Below are positions 27,078 through 36,955 of a stretch of DNA of 64,000 bases, in pieces (within the stretch, counting starts at the first letter, position 1; each line of letters begins with the position of its first letter). The translations under genes and the position numbers were made by a program. Below the pieces are notes generated by a model. It saw only the letters and a list, made by a program, of their open reading frames with translations, searched no databases and had not been told where the DNA came from. Source of the DNA: Actinomycetaceae bacterium (GTDB lineage: Bacteria > Actinomycetota > Actinomycetes > Actinomycetales > Actinomycetaceae); the NCBI GenBank assembly GCA_028724265.1, contig JAQYDG010000004.1, forward strand, positions 620,001 through 684,000, read 5' to 3'.

Positions 27078-28361
27078 CTATTTTCCCACGTCCGCGCGAT
27101 CTTTTTCGTTAAATCCATGTAAGCGAACCACGTCCATGAATTCCGCCGCCCGATGCCCACTGGAGAGTAGGCCAGCAATCTGCATGAAGCTGGAGTACGT
27201 TTCGGCATAAAAACTCTTATATCCCGCACACAAGTAGTTGTGTCCGCGCTGCCCGCTTGACGAGGACACGAACCGATCCTTCGGGCATCCACCCCAGCAG
27301 AGCGTGAGGAACGGGCAGTCACGGCATTCCTTCGTCAACTGATTTTGCTTTTTCGTGCTGAATTCGCGCATCTTCTGCGTTGCGCTCAGCCGTTGAAAAC
27401 TCGAATCATTGACGTTGCCCAGCAGCCAGTCCGGCTCCACCCAATGGTCACAGGCATACACGTCACCGTTGAATTCCATCGCAAAATTATTGCCGCATTC
27501 GGGTGCATGCACGCACACACTCGGCACACCGAAGAACGAGTTGACGGCTGCATCAAAATCCTGAACAGACACTGTTCCAATATCGTGGCGTGACCATTCA
27601 TGGAACACGTCGATCAGAAACTGACCGTAGGCATGCGGATCTACCGTGCGACTGGTGACGAACTGCCCGTCCTGCTGATACATCACGCCAGCTTTCATGG
27701 CAGCAGTCCACCCCTGTTCGGCAGCCTCAATATCCGCAGCCTGAACTCGCTCAACGATCGGGATGAACTGAATATAGGACGCGTGTAAATCGTCCCGAAA
27801 ATACCGATAGATCTCCGCTCCGTGATCCTGGTTCGCATGATGAACCGTACAGAGAATATTGCGCTGCACGTCGAACTTTTCCAGCAGCTTCCACCCACGG
27901 ATCACCAGCGCATGAGTTCCGCGTCCGGCCTTATTCACACGATAGGCGTCGTGATACTCCTCCGGCCCGTCGATAGACACGCCCACCAGCACATCGTTAT
28001 CGCGGAAAAACCGCGCCCACTGCTCGGTAATGAGCGTCCCGTTCGTCTGTAGCGCGTGGTGAACCCTCTGCGTCCGGCGGCTATATTTCTTGGATAACTC
28101 GATCGCGCGCTCATAGAACGGCAAGCCACGCATCAGCGGTTCCCCGCCCTGCCACAGCATGGTGACATCCCCATCGGGACTTTCCTCCAGGAATGTGCGA
28201 ACGTAGGTTTGGAGTGTTTCATCACTCATGTTCTGACGACGAGCATCGTAGAGCAGCTCTTTGGAGAGGAAAAAACAATACTTGCAGTCGAGATTGCATG
28301 CCGCACCCGTCGGCTTTGCAACAACCGAGAATGCAAATGGCTCCTTCATCATGGGCATCAT
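27078..28361 (-). CDS. Anaerobic sulfatase-maturating enzyme (radical SAM)
   Basis: The 427-residue radical SAM/SPASM enzyme converts the active-site Cys or Ser of sulfatases to formylglycine without oxygen. C22-x3-C26-x2-C29 (CNLDCKYC) binds the SAM cluster; MLWQGGEPLMRG and GVSIDGPEEYHD are typical family segments. The C-terminal SPASM region has CVHAPECGN, YACDHWV, CRDCPFLTLCWGGCPKDR and YLCAGYK for two more clusters. The start has GGAGTTCAGAGCC. Its substrate is almost certainly the Cys-type sulfatase two genes upstream. It is equivalent to atsB in bifidobacterial ats clusters. Confidence 0.94.
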   Translation of the reverse strand: MMPMMKEPFAFSVVAKPTGAACNLDCKYCFFLSKELLYDARRQNMSDETLQTYVRTFLEESPDGDVTMLWQGGEPLMRGLPFYERAIELSKKYSRRTQRVHHALQTNGTLITEQWARFFRDNDVLVGVSIDGPEEYHDAYRVNKAGRGTHALVIRGWKLLEKFDVQRNILCTVHHANQDHGAEIYRYFRDDLHASYIQFIPIVERVQAADIEAAEQGWTAAMKAGVMYQQDGQFVTSRTVDPHAYGQFLIDVFHEWSRHDIGTVSVQDFDAAVNSFFGVPSVCVHAPECGNNFAMEFNGDVYACDHWVEPDWLLGNVNDSSFQRLSATQKMREFSTKKQNQLTKECRDCPFLTLCWGGCPKDRFVSSSSGQRGHNYLCAGYKSFYAETYSSFMQIAGLLSSGHRAAEFMDVVRLHGFNEKDRADVGK

Positions 28362-28375
28362 TGGCTCTGAACTCC

Positions 28376-29608
28376 TTATCTCTGCGGTCTGTGCGTCTGT
28401 ATGATCTGTGCAGCATGTGCCGTCGATACATCGTGGTGTGCAGCGTTTCGTCGGGCCAGATCAATCGCAGCGAATGCCGCATCGACATCCGTCACGCCTG
28501 CCCGCACAAAGTCCGGTTTCCTTCCCAGCGCACTGGTCACTTCGTGGGACACCTTCGTCTGCACATCGTCAGCAAAGGTGCGAAAAGCATGCGCAACATC
28601 ACCGCCGATCACCACCACCTGGGGCAGAACCGCGATCATGGTGATCGAGAGCGCAAAACTCACTGCCTGCACCGCGTCCCGATAGGCTGCCTGGCAGGCA
28701 TGGTCGCCGGCTTCATATCCTGCAACAACATCGTCGAAGCTCGGCATGTGTGCGGCGAAGCTCAGGCCAGCTGTAGACGCAATCGTTTCTAAGCATCCCC
28801 GCTTTCCGCAGTAGCACAACGCAGAGTGCCCAGGTATCGTCACATGCCCGAATTCTCCAAGGCTCGTCGCAACAGGGAATGACGCCTGATCACCTGAATC
28901 GTGGGCAATTACCAGTGAGCTGGAAATACCACCAGACACGTGAATATACAGTTGGGAGAACACTGCCGGCTGCTGCACGGAGCGCGTGCGGCGCAGCAGA
29001 GCAAACTCGGCCAGCGCACTATCCAGCACGGAGTTGTCGATCCAGCAGGGCGCGTCCCAAAACTCCTGCACAGCCGCGCGTATGTTCACGACAGTCTCGG
29101 AGTACTCCTGGGCATCCAGTAATCGAGTAGGGACGGGCAGGCCGATTCCCACATATTGGATCTGGGAAAGATCGATACTGCGCGCCTCCTCAATAAGGCG
29201 AGCACACAGCGTCCGCAGGATATGCTCGATCGGATACGAATCATTAATATGAAAGTCCCGATCGATCGAGACGACGCTGAGCACAGTACCGAGCCGCGAG
29301 ACCGCCACAGCAGTGGAATGACGTTTACGCAGGACGATTCCGATCGCGTATGCCTTCTTGTCCACGAGATACACCCGCTGCGCTGGCCTGCCCGCATGAG
29401 TCTCACCGAGCTTGGCTGTGCGGGTTTTCTCACTGCCTCGAATCCGCCGGATCTGAACGGATCCCTCCTGAATAAGCTCGTCGAGTGCCCTCCCCAGGAC
29501 GGTGCGGGACACGGCCAACTGCGTATAGAGTTCTTCGCGCGTCATACCGCGTGCCCCGGAGGAAGCCAGGAGCTGGACAATGAGCGAAGCAAGATCAGAC
29601 GAATCCAT
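28376..29608 (-). CDS. ROK-family transcriptional regulator
   Basis: The 410-residue protein has an N-terminal winged helix (MTREELYTQLAVSRTVLGRALDEL) followed by a sugar-kinase-like ROK domain. The zinc motif CYCGKRGCLE is intact. The usual catalytic ENDANAA segment is replaced by WIDNSVLDSALAEF, losing the catalytic Asp context, so it should bind a sugar without phosphorylating it. Placed between the sulfatase maturase and the sulfatase, it probably controls this module in response to the desulfated or sulfated sugar, like AtsR-type regulators. It is 14 bp upstream of the maturase gene. Confidence 0.9.
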   Translation of the reverse strand: MDSSDLASLIVQLLASSGARGMTREELYTQLAVSRTVLGRALDELIQEGSVQIRRIRGSEKTRTAKLGETHAGRPAQRVYLVDKKAYAIGIVLRKRHSTAVAVSRLGTVLSVVSIDRDFHINDSYPIEHILRTLCARLIEEARSIDLSQIQYVGIGLPVPTRLLDAQEYSETVVNIRAAVQEFWDAPCWIDNSVLDSALAEFALLRRTRSVQQPAVFSQLYIHVSGGISSSLVIAHDSGDQASFPVATSLGEFGHVTIPGHSALCYCGKRGCLETIASTAGLSFAAHMPSFDDVVAGYEAGDHACQAAYRDAVQAVSFALSITMIAVLPQVVVIGGDVAHAFRTFADDVQTKVSHEVTSALGRKPDFVRAGVTDVDAAFAAIDLARRNAAHHDVSTAHAAQIIQTHRPQR

Positions 29609-29785
29609 CGCTATCCCCTCCTCCGCTCATATGTCCTTGCCATATGTTCATCATGTGGACGTCCGCCACTCGACTTTTCGTGCCACTCACACGCCGGGTC
29701 ACGCGCCGCTCAGTCAAGCCTGCCACATGCAGCGTTCCCGCTTCACACTCACAGTATCGATGATACGGCTTCTCGGAGAGTCGGC

Positions 29786-31351
29786 TCAGTCGGCGTCCTG
29801 TGCTTCTTCCTCTTCCTGCTTTTGCTGCGATTCCACCTTGTCCCAATCCGAACGTGCCGTGTTCACCAAAGGAACATCAAAGTCCGTCATCGCCGCCATC
29901 CACTTCGCAAACGAATTATCACCCCTGCGCCGCAGCTCCGTATACAGGCGCGTTGCCAACTCGCGGCGAATATCGTCATAAACCGGCACAGTGTAGACGT
30001 TGTTCATTTCCGCAGGGTCATAACGCAGATCGTAGAGTTCGTTGATCGACTCCGGCGATACGACCAATTTGAATTCACGGGTGCGGATCATCCGCTGCTG
30101 CAGAGGGAAATGGTGGCCGTGGAATTCACAGACGATATCCTGGCGCCACTCTGGAACATCCCTCCCCCTCGTCAAATCGACGATCGAGCGTCCGTCCTCC
30201 ACCAGCGAGGTGTCGATTCCGGCGATATCAAGTATCGTTGCCGGCAAATCCAACAGCGACACGAACTCGTCAGACTGGCCAACCACAGAGACGCCGGGGA
30301 TATGCGCAATAAAGGGGACGTTGTAAATATCGTCATACATCGCAGGTCCCTTGTCATTCATGCGGTGGGAACCCGTGAATTCGCCGTGATCAGCACAGAA
30401 GAACACAGCAGTGTCGTCAAGAATGCCGAGTTCGCGTGCCGCATCCAGCAGGCGCCCGATCTCGAAGTCGATCATCGACACGTAGCCCCAATAGACCGCG
30501 ATCAGCTTCTTCCACTGCTCATTGGAGAATGACGAGGTGGACCAATACGTCGCATAGTTCTGCTGCACCGGCGGTTTCCCGATCAGAGAGTCGCCAAAAT
30601 TCTCCGGCAGCGTCACCACGTTCGGGTTGATCAGATCAAAATATTCCTCGGGCAGGAAATACGGCAAGTGCGGGCCAAAGAAATGCAGATCGAGGGAGAA
30701 CGGCTTCTTGTTGTCCTTCCAGTCCTTCGCATATTCTGTGAGCCTCTCGATCGCACGGTCGGTAATAAACCGCTCGAATGTGGCCTCCTCCGGCTGGTAG
30801 AGACGAGCCGCAATAATATGGCCGTCGCGGTTGCCAGGCAGCGTGCCGCGCCAAAAATCGTGAGCGCGCACGGGCGGAAGATCATTATCCTTCAGCCATT
30901 GGGTGTATTCCTCATTCGCTACCGGATTGATCGCACCCCAGAACGTGTCGTCACGAATACCAAAATTATCCGGCAGGTTGCGCCCCACATGCCACTTGCC
31001 GATGTAGTCCACGTTGTACCCGTGGTTGGCAAGCTCCTGTGTGTACGTCCACGTGCCGAGCGGAATCTTTGTATTGTACGCAATATTCCACTCATCGTTG
31101 GCGAGCACCTGGTGCTTAATCGGGAATTTGCCCGTCAGCATTGACGCGCGCGCCGGCGTGCAAATCGCAATCGGAGTAAAACACTTGGTAAATGCGAACC
31201 CGTTATTCCCCATCCAGTCCAGATGCGGCGTTTTTGCATAAGGATTTCCGAGGCAGCCGATCGTGTCGGTACGATGCTGGTCGGTCATAATCACAAGAAT
31301 ATTCTTCACGTTCTCCGGAATAGAGTCGTGGCCTTGAACCTGATGCATCAT
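29786..31351 (-). CDS. Cytoplasmic Cys-type sulfatase
   Basis: The 521-residue type I sulfatase has metal ligands in VIMTDQHRTDTIGCLG (D23), the formylglycine motif C64-T-P-A-R followed by ASMLTG, a second metal site in VFFCADHGEFTGSHRM and the catalytic region KGPAMYDDIYNVPF. No signal peptide is present, so it acts inside the cell, on an imported sulfated mono- or disaccharide. AGGAAAGAAGATC precedes the start. With the maturase, the ROK regulator and the sugar porter it forms a module like the bifidobacterial ats clusters, which handle GlcNAc-6-sulfate. The exact substrate here is not known; sulfated fucose is another option given the neighbours. Confidence 0.93.
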   Translation of the reverse strand: MMHQVQGHDSIPENVKNILVIMTDQHRTDTIGCLGNPYAKTPHLDWMGNNGFAFTKCFTPIAICTPARASMLTGKFPIKHQVLANDEWNIAYNTKIPLGTWTYTQELANHGYNVDYIGKWHVGRNLPDNFGIRDDTFWGAINPVANEEYTQWLKDNDLPPVRAHDFWRGTLPGNRDGHIIAARLYQPEEATFERFITDRAIERLTEYAKDWKDNKKPFSLDLHFFGPHLPYFLPEEYFDLINPNVVTLPENFGDSLIGKPPVQQNYATYWSTSSFSNEQWKKLIAVYWGYVSMIDFEIGRLLDAARELGILDDTAVFFCADHGEFTGSHRMNDKGPAMYDDIYNVPFIAHIPGVSVVGQSDEFVSLLDLPATILDIAGIDTSLVEDGRSIVDLTRGRDVPEWRQDIVCEFHGHHFPLQQRMIRTREFKLVVSPESINELYDLRYDPAEMNNVYTVPVYDDIRRELATRLYTELRRRGDNSFAKWMAAMTDFDVPLVNTARSDWDKVESQQKQEEEEAQDAD

Positions 31352-31522
31352 GATCTTCTTTCCTGAGCTTTCGTTGAGCTTTTCTGTAGCTTTCGTTTGG
31401 TCGTTTCATTCACGTACAGTGCGGACGTTGGTCACTCGCCACCTCACTGTCTTTCGCGGGACGTGACGGCTCCGCACACGCACAACGCGCATGACGTGCG
31501 TGATCTGTCCGTTCGCCTGGCG

Positions 31523-32971
31523 TTAATCGTTGGCGGCATCGACGATATCGTCCATCTCCTCCAGCTGTTTGCCGTTGGTTTCTTTCAAATACTTCTGTGC
31601 GAACACAACTGCGAGAATGCCGAAGAAGCAGAAAATCCAATATGTCATCGCTGGCGAGAAGCTAATCAGGAATGGGAACGACACCACAACAAGCCAGTTC
31701 ACGAAGAAGTCAGCACCCGAGGCTAAGGACATTGCGCCGCCACGAATCTGGTTCGGGAACATTTCGCCCATCACAATCGAGAAGATCGGACCCCAGGACG
31801 ACGTAAAGCCCAAGAGGAAGCAGCACAGACCAATGATGGCAATAATGCCAGCCACAGGATGACCTGCAATATCCGGGGCTCCGTCCACCTTCGGCGTAAA
31901 CGTGAAGACTGCCGCCACAACGCCGACAGAGACGAAAATGAGTATTCCGCCGTCAATCAGCATCTTCTTACGGCCAACCCGATCCACAAGGAGGATACCG
32001 GTGACGACGCCGATCACCTTGAACACCGAGAGGATAAGCGTCTGCTGCAGCGCCATCGACTCGTCAAAGCCCACCGCTTCGAAAAGCTTATTGGAATAGA
32101 AGAAGATACCGTTCGTGCCGGTGAGCTGCTGGAACGCAGCTAACGCCACACCCACAAAGACGAGGCCACGCCACTTCGTCTTCAGGATGCGACCGATGCT
32201 CATCCCCGCAATGGACACGTGCAGCGATTCACGGATGCTCTGCACGCGGGACTCCGGGTCTTGTTCTGCCGAGACCTTCACCAGAACACGCTTGGCTTCC
32301 TCGTCACGCCCCACCGCAACCAAATAACGCGGCGATTCGTCAAGCATCGACGTTGCGATCGCATAGAAAACCGCTGGGATAATCAAGCAGAGGAACATCC
32401 ACTGCCACCCTTTGAGTCCAAGCGCCGCAGTATTCATCGTTGAACCAACGATCCCCACCACAGTCGCATTGATGATTGCGGCGAACAGGAGACCCAGAAT
32501 AATAGCGAGCTGCCGGAAACCGATGAGGCGACCACGGATATCCGCTGGAGCAATCTCCGCAACATACCCCGGAGCAACCGTGGTTGCTGCGCCGAAGCCC
32601 ATACCACCCACAATGCGGCATAACAAGAGGAACGGATAGCCCCCAAGCCATGGCGAAAACGCCCCAAGAATCGCCTCGAATAGCAGCAGCGGAGCAACCC
32701 ACATCAGGGTAGTTTTTCGCCCGATCTTATCGGAGATTCTGCCAGCAAATACCGCGCCGATAAAACCTCCGATAATGCCCGCAGAACCTGCAATGCCCTG
32801 CGCGAAGGTTCCTAAATGGAACTCGCTTCCCACCGCGGCAATGGCACCATTGAGCACCATGCCTTCAAAACCATAGAAGAACGGCCCCAACGTGGCGATA
32901 CACGCCATCGTCGTTGCTTTGCGCCGAGCTCGACGCTCATCTTCGGTGAGCTCGATGTGATGACCCGTCAT
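31523..32971 (-). CDS. Sugar porter (MFS), probably for a sulfated sugar
   Basis: The 482-residue sugar-porter family carrier has about 12 helices. GRISDKIGRKTTLMW and LVDRVGRKKMLIDGG are the paired D-x-x-G-R-R/K loops; APADIRGRLIGFRQL, FQQLTGTNGIFFYS and the terminal KYLKETNGKQLEEMD (PETKG-like) are family signatures. It precedes the sulfatase by 171 bp in the same direction, so it likely brings in the sulfatase substrate. The 244 bp upstream to fucU contain AT-rich sequence with repeated ATGTAT and presumably the promoter of this module. Confidence 0.9.
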   Translation of the reverse strand: MTGHHIELTEDERRARRKATTMACIATLGPFFYGFEGMVLNGAIAAVGSEFHLGTFAQGIAGSAGIIGGFIGAVFAGRISDKIGRKTTLMWVAPLLLFEAILGAFSPWLGGYPFLLLCRIVGGMGFGAATTVAPGYVAEIAPADIRGRLIGFRQLAIILGLLFAAIINATVVGIVGSTMNTAALGLKGWQWMFLCLIIPAVFYAIATSMLDESPRYLVAVGRDEEAKRVLVKVSAEQDPESRVQSIRESLHVSIAGMSIGRILKTKWRGLVFVGVALAAFQQLTGTNGIFFYSNKLFEAVGFDESMALQQTLILSVFKVIGVVTGILLVDRVGRKKMLIDGGILIFVSVGVVAAVFTFTPKVDGAPDIAGHPVAGIIAIIGLCCFLLGFTSSWGPIFSIVMGEMFPNQIRGGAMSLASGADFFVNWLVVVSFPFLISFSPAMTYWIFCFFGILAVVFAQKYLKETNGKQLEEMDDIVDAAND

Positions 32972-33215
32972 GCATACTCCTTTGTACTAAAGGAACAGCC
33001 CACGTGAGCCTCCGGTTCTGCTTCACACGCACGCCGCGCGACGCACCGCCCGAAACCCCCGAGAGGCACACGCACCATTCCCTGAAGTCTTAATCACAAA
33101 ATAGCGGCTTCGAATTTTGTCCGTTTCTTGCGGCAAAATAAATACTTATGAGGTGTGTCACATGTATTGAAATATGTATGACGGGTTCGGCCGCAGCCTC
33201 AGGAACACACGCGAG

Positions 33216-33641
33216 CTAGGCGAGCACCACCCCTTTACGCAGAATGATATTGGCATATTGAGCGGTTTCGCTCGTCACAACGGTCACGTGCGAATGCCTG
33301 GCGTACTCGTAGAACGCAAAACGCTCAAACTCCGTGCTGCGTGCATCCGGATCCCGTTCGGCCACAATTGCGGCGTACGTATCCCAGATCGATGGGCGAG
33401 GATCGTCACCGACTGTGGCCATAAGCCCGTATTGCCAGTCGTTGTAATGATCCAACGGCATAAACTGCACGATTGCGCGCAGCAGCTCTGGCACACCGAG
33501 GCCATCCGCCCTGATCACAACATCACTCATGCCCATTTGTGGGTACATTCCATCCGTGATGGTGATTTCGTCTCCATGCCCCATTTCGTCAATCGCCATC
33601 AACAGGCGCGGACTGAGCACGGGCGGTATTCCGTTGAGCAT
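33216..33641 (-). CDS. fucU: L-fucose mutarotase (FucU/RbsD family)
   Basis: The 141-residue RbsD/FucU-type protein interconverts alpha and beta L-fucose. Typical segments are LLMAIDEMGHGDEITITDG (His in MGHGDE), DVVIRADGLGVPELLRAIVQ and ERFAFYEYARHSHVTVVTSE near the end. The usual DANFP following the first motif is DGMYPQM here. It sits downstream of fucP and the fucose-catabolic enzymes, all leftward, which supports fucose over ribose as ligand. Confidence 0.88.
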   Translation of the reverse strand: MLNGIPPVLSPRLLMAIDEMGHGDEITITDGMYPQMGMSDVVIRADGLGVPELLRAIVQFMPLDHYNDWQYGLMATVGDDPRPSIWDTYAAIVAERDPDARSTEFERFAFYEYARHSHVTVVTSETAQYANIILRKGVVLA

Positions 33642-33745
33642 CGCTCTCCCTACCTTTCTTTCCTTGTAGCGTTTCTCGTCACCTTGTGCGGATCACACAG
33701 CAGTGCCCGAATAAAGCCGCTCCCACACAGCACGCCCGCGCGACG

Positions 33746-35086
33746 CTACGCCTGATCGTTCATGCCAATCTGATGCTTGAGCGCGTAGAGCCCGAATGAC
33801 AACACCACAGCAAAGCACAGCACAACGAATGTGAAGGACACCTGCACGCCGGCGGCATCAATCAGGCGACCCTGAACGAGCGGAGCAATAGCCCCACCAA
33901 TAATGGCCATCACGAGCCCAGAGGATCCGTACTTGGTATCAGCGCCGAGTCCAGTAAGCGAAATACCGTAAATGGTGGGGAACAACAGGGAGATGCAGCC
34001 GGAGAGAGCCGCCATGCACAAGGCACCGAACACCGTTCCGGACACGATACCTACCATCGTAAGGACAATCCCCAGCCCGCACATGAACACCATCAGCTTG
34101 CGGCCATCGAAGCGACCCATCAGCCACACCATCAGGAAACGCATCACCAGGAAGAAGATCAAGGAAATCTGCAGCCACCAGGTTCCTGCGGATGTGGACA
34201 TATGCAGCACGCTTTGAGGACCGGACACGTAGAACGGGATATACGTCCAAATACAGGTTTGCGCCGCAATGTTGAAGAACTGAGCGATCACGCCGAAACG
34301 GTAGGTTCCGTTATGCCAGAGCCGCCCAAACACACCCTGACGAACGCTGCCCACATGATCCGTTTCCTCAAGCTCCTTGTTGCGCGGAATCTTCACCGCG
34401 AAAATGGCAATTGCGAGTGCGGCATAGAAAATACCGAGAGCAATATAAGGAACGATCACATGGCTCAGTTCGTTCGCCGTTTTCGCCAGCAGCTCCGGAC
34501 TCCCCTTCACGGCGTCCTTCGGTACGGGAGCGATATGCGGAGCAACCAGCAGCGTAGCCATCAGCACACCAATATTCGACCCGATCGGGTTGAACGCCTG
34601 CGCAAAATTCAGCCGACGCGTTGCGTTCTCCTCCGGCCCGAGAGCCATCACGAACGGGTTCGCGGAGGTTTCAACGATAGAAAGACCACCAGCCAGAATG
34701 AACAACGCCGCAAGGAACGTCGGGAAGGTCATCACCTTCGCCGCCGGGAAGAACAGGAACGCGCCGATCGCAGCTAAGCCCATGCCGATAGACACACCGC
34801 CCTTATAGCCCAGGCGAGAGTTGATCATGGCTGCTGGGATCGCCAGCAGGAAGTACGCCCCATAGTACGCGAACTGCACAAGCGCCGATTGGAACGCGCT
34901 CATATCGAAAACGGTGGAAAATATTTTCACCATAGGAGCCGTCAGGTCTGTTGAAATACCCCACGCTGCAAAACATGTGACGATAAGGACGAACGCCGGC
35001 AATACGCCGGGATGTACCCAATTCGTCTTGTGCTCCACTGCCCGAACAGAAGTATCTTTCTGAGCAGCATCATCATTAGTGTTCAT
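33746..35086 (-). CDS. fucP: L-fucose:proton symporter (FucP type)
   Basis: The 446-residue MFS carrier of the fucose permease family has 12 hydrophobic helices. Diagnostic segments: GISTDLTAPMVKIFSTVFDM and QFAYYGAYFLLAIPAAMI in the first bundle, then GLSIVETSANPFVMALGPEE and RRLNFAQAFNPIGSNIGVL, which are FucP family hallmarks. It is in a leftward run with the aldolase, lactonase and dehydrogenase upstream and fucU downstream, so free L-fucose is the likely substrate. It starts 45 bp after the aldolase stop. Confidence 0.92.
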   Translation of the reverse strand: MNTNDDAAQKDTSVRAVEHKTNWVHPGVLPAFVLIVTCFAAWGISTDLTAPMVKIFSTVFDMSAFQSALVQFAYYGAYFLLAIPAAMINSRLGYKGGVSIGMGLAAIGAFLFFPAAKVMTFPTFLAALFILAGGLSIVETSANPFVMALGPEENATRRLNFAQAFNPIGSNIGVLMATLLVAPHIAPVPKDAVKGSPELLAKTANELSHVIVPYIALGIFYAALAIAIFAVKIPRNKELEETDHVGSVRQGVFGRLWHNGTYRFGVIAQFFNIAAQTCIWTYIPFYVSGPQSVLHMSTSAGTWWLQISLIFFLVMRFLMVWLMGRFDGRKLMVFMCGLGIVLTMVGIVSGTVFGALCMAALSGCISLLFPTIYGISLTGLGADTKYGSSGLVMAIIGGAIAPLVQGRLIDAAGVQVSFTFVVLCFAVVLSFGLYALKHQIGMNDQA

Positions 35087-35131
35087 GAAAACCTATTTTC
35101 TTGATAGTAGAAAAAACTCGGACAAGTTGGC

Positions 35132-36055
35132 CTATGCGACGATGGCTTTAATCTGCTGATACTGCGCATCAGTTAGTTGCGCTGCAGGCGGGCGGATATC
35201 CGTCACAATATCCAAGCCTTCAGCCTTCACTCCACCCTTGATCGCAGAAATGAACAGATCGGCAACGTCATAGATTGCCATCAGGTGGCTCACTCGGCGC
35301 GCGGCTGCAATCGCTGCGGCAACATCGCCAGACTCCCACGCGCGATGCAGGGTGACGAACGTTTCCGGTTCCACATTCGTCAAACCCGAGACAATGCCGT
35401 TACCGCCGGCAATTCTGTTAGGCACGTAGTACTCGTCAAAACCAGAGAGAACCGAGAAATCTGGGCGGACGGAGCGGACGGCTTCGATCACTTTGCGAGT
35501 GTGTGAAATCGTGTCCACAGTGTCCTTGATGCCCACGATGGTGGGGAACCGTTGCGCAAGCCGAGCAATGAGCTGCGGCGACATATCCGCGCCCGTGCGA
35601 TCCGGGAAGTTGTAGATCACCAAGGGAAGATCCGTCACCTGCGTCACCCGCTGGAAAAGATCCTCAACAGCCGCATCCGTGAGCCCAAAATAGAATGGGT
35701 TCACCAGGAACAGGCCATCGATCCGCGCGCCAGCACCATCCGTCTGGGTGCCCGTACCACGCAGATCATCGCAGAAACGCGCAAACTCGATCGCTTCGCG
35801 CGCATTTGCCGCGCCGATTCCCACATATGTCGGAACCCTGCCATCGATATGCTGCACGGCGAACGAGACGGCTTCTTCTTTCTCCTCAAGTGAGAACGAA
35901 AAGAACTCACCCATCGAACCGAAAAGGAGAATCCCCGAAATTCCGGCACCGATCAGGTGATCCAGATGCTGACCCCACCGCGCAGTGTCGATGCGACCGT
36001 CTGAGTCAGTCACAGTAATCGTTGGCGAATAGACGCCGTTCAACGCGAATGCCAT
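35132..36055 (-). CDS. 2-keto-3-deoxy-L-fuconate aldolase (DHDPS family)
   Basis: The 307-residue TIM-barrel class I aldolase of the DHDPS/NAL family has GILLFGSMGEFFSFSLEEKE (GTTGE-like), the active Tyr in LVIYNFPDRTGADMS, the Schiff-base Lys in IVGIKDTVDTIS and GGNGIVSGLTNV. Members of this family cleave 2-keto-3-deoxy sugar acids. In a fucose cluster that encodes a dehydratase, lactonase and dehydrogenase, the substrate should be 2-keto-3-deoxy-L-fuconate, giving pyruvate and L-lactaldehyde. This assignment is from context; the sequence alone shows only the family. Confidence 0.88.
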   Translation of the reverse strand: MAFALNGVYSPTITVTDSDGRIDTARWGQHLDHLIGAGISGILLFGSMGEFFSFSLEEKEEAVSFAVQHIDGRVPTYVGIGAANAREAIEFARFCDDLRGTGTQTDGAGARIDGLFLVNPFYFGLTDAAVEDLFQRVTQVTDLPLVIYNFPDRTGADMSPQLIARLAQRFPTIVGIKDTVDTISHTRKVIEAVRSVRPDFSVLSGFDEYYVPNRIAGGNGIVSGLTNVEPETFVTLHRAWESGDVAAAIAAARRVSHLMAIYDVADLFISAIKGGVKAEGLDIVTDIRPPAAQLTDAQYQQIKAIVA

Positions 36056-36163
36056 TGTGCTCCTCTTTCGTTCCTTTGAACCCTCATGAAACCTTTGAAG
36101 ATTGTTGGATCTTGCGAGTTGTGTGAGGCCTGCTCAACTCTCAAGAGTTTTTTCCACGTGAAT

Positions 36164-36952
36164 TTATTGAGCCTCGTCATCGATGTGATAGGCCTCTTTC
36201 GCGTTGTTCATAAAGAAATCCTCATCGTCACCGAAAATCTTCACCATCAGTTCGATGTGCTCACGCAGCGAGGATGACACCGTCACAACCGGCCAGTTTG
36301 ACGCGAACATGACTCGGTGCGGACCGAACGTATCGCGCACAAACTTCACCACATCTGGATTGACCGGATCGTCGCCCGAGACCTTCACATAAGCCTTTGG
36401 CAGTTGCGCAAGCGCCGTCAACGCCGCACGGGAATCGGCATCGAGCGTCCGCACGTTCCCAAGGTGATTAATAATCAGGCGCAGATCCTGAACAGACGAG
36501 AACGCTTGCGCCATATCGCCGATCTCCTCGCCGCGGTTGACGAGGTCAAACGACAAATCCTTGGATGCAAGAATGCGCAGACCCTCCTGAAACTGAGGCG
36601 TCAGCGCCCGACCGCGCGGAGAATTGGGCGTATGCAGCGGGGTTCGGATGCCATCGGCATGAACTGGAATGCGCATATACCCGCTCACCTCGGATCGAAG
36701 AACACGCTTGAGTATTTTTTGGGAGGTGTTTTCGTATATCAGGCGATCCTCAGGTACAGGGTCTGCAGCATCAACCTCCACATACACTCCACCCACAAAA
36801 TTCACTCCGAGCCGCTCGTATTCCGCCTCAAGATCCTCAATTGTGAAGGATCGCTGAAGCGCGGGCATATCTGAAAGCCAGTCGAGCTGCAGGGCAGCTG
36901 GATCCCACAGGTGAAAATGGGCGTCAATGACGCGAAGCTTTCCTGCTTGCAT
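36164..36952 (-). CDS. L-fuconolactone hydrolase (amidohydrolase 2 family)
   Basis: The 262-residue metal-dependent lactonase of the COG3618 type has VIDAHFHLWDPAALQLDW at the N-terminus (H-x-H metal motif), YVEVDAADP, LIINHLGN (His) and VMFASNWPVVTV, where the Asp of the usual SDWPV is Asn. It should hydrolyse L-fucono-1,5-lactone made by the neighbouring SDR. It ends 108 bp before the aldolase and starts 3 bp after the SDR stop, indicating coupled translation. The substrate is inferred from context. Confidence 0.88.
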   Translation of the reverse strand: MQAGKLRVIDAHFHLWDPAALQLDWLSDMPALQRSFTIEDLEAEYERLGVNFVGGVYVEVDAADPVPEDRLIYENTSQKILKRVLRSEVSGYMRIPVHADGIRTPLHTPNSPRGRALTPQFQEGLRILASKDLSFDLVNRGEEIGDMAQAFSSVQDLRLIINHLGNVRTLDADSRAALTALAQLPKAYVKVSGDDPVNPDVVKFVRDTFGPHRVMFASNWPVVTVSSSLREHIELMVKIFGDDEDFFMNNAKEAYHIDDEAQ

Positions 36953-36955
36953 GAT

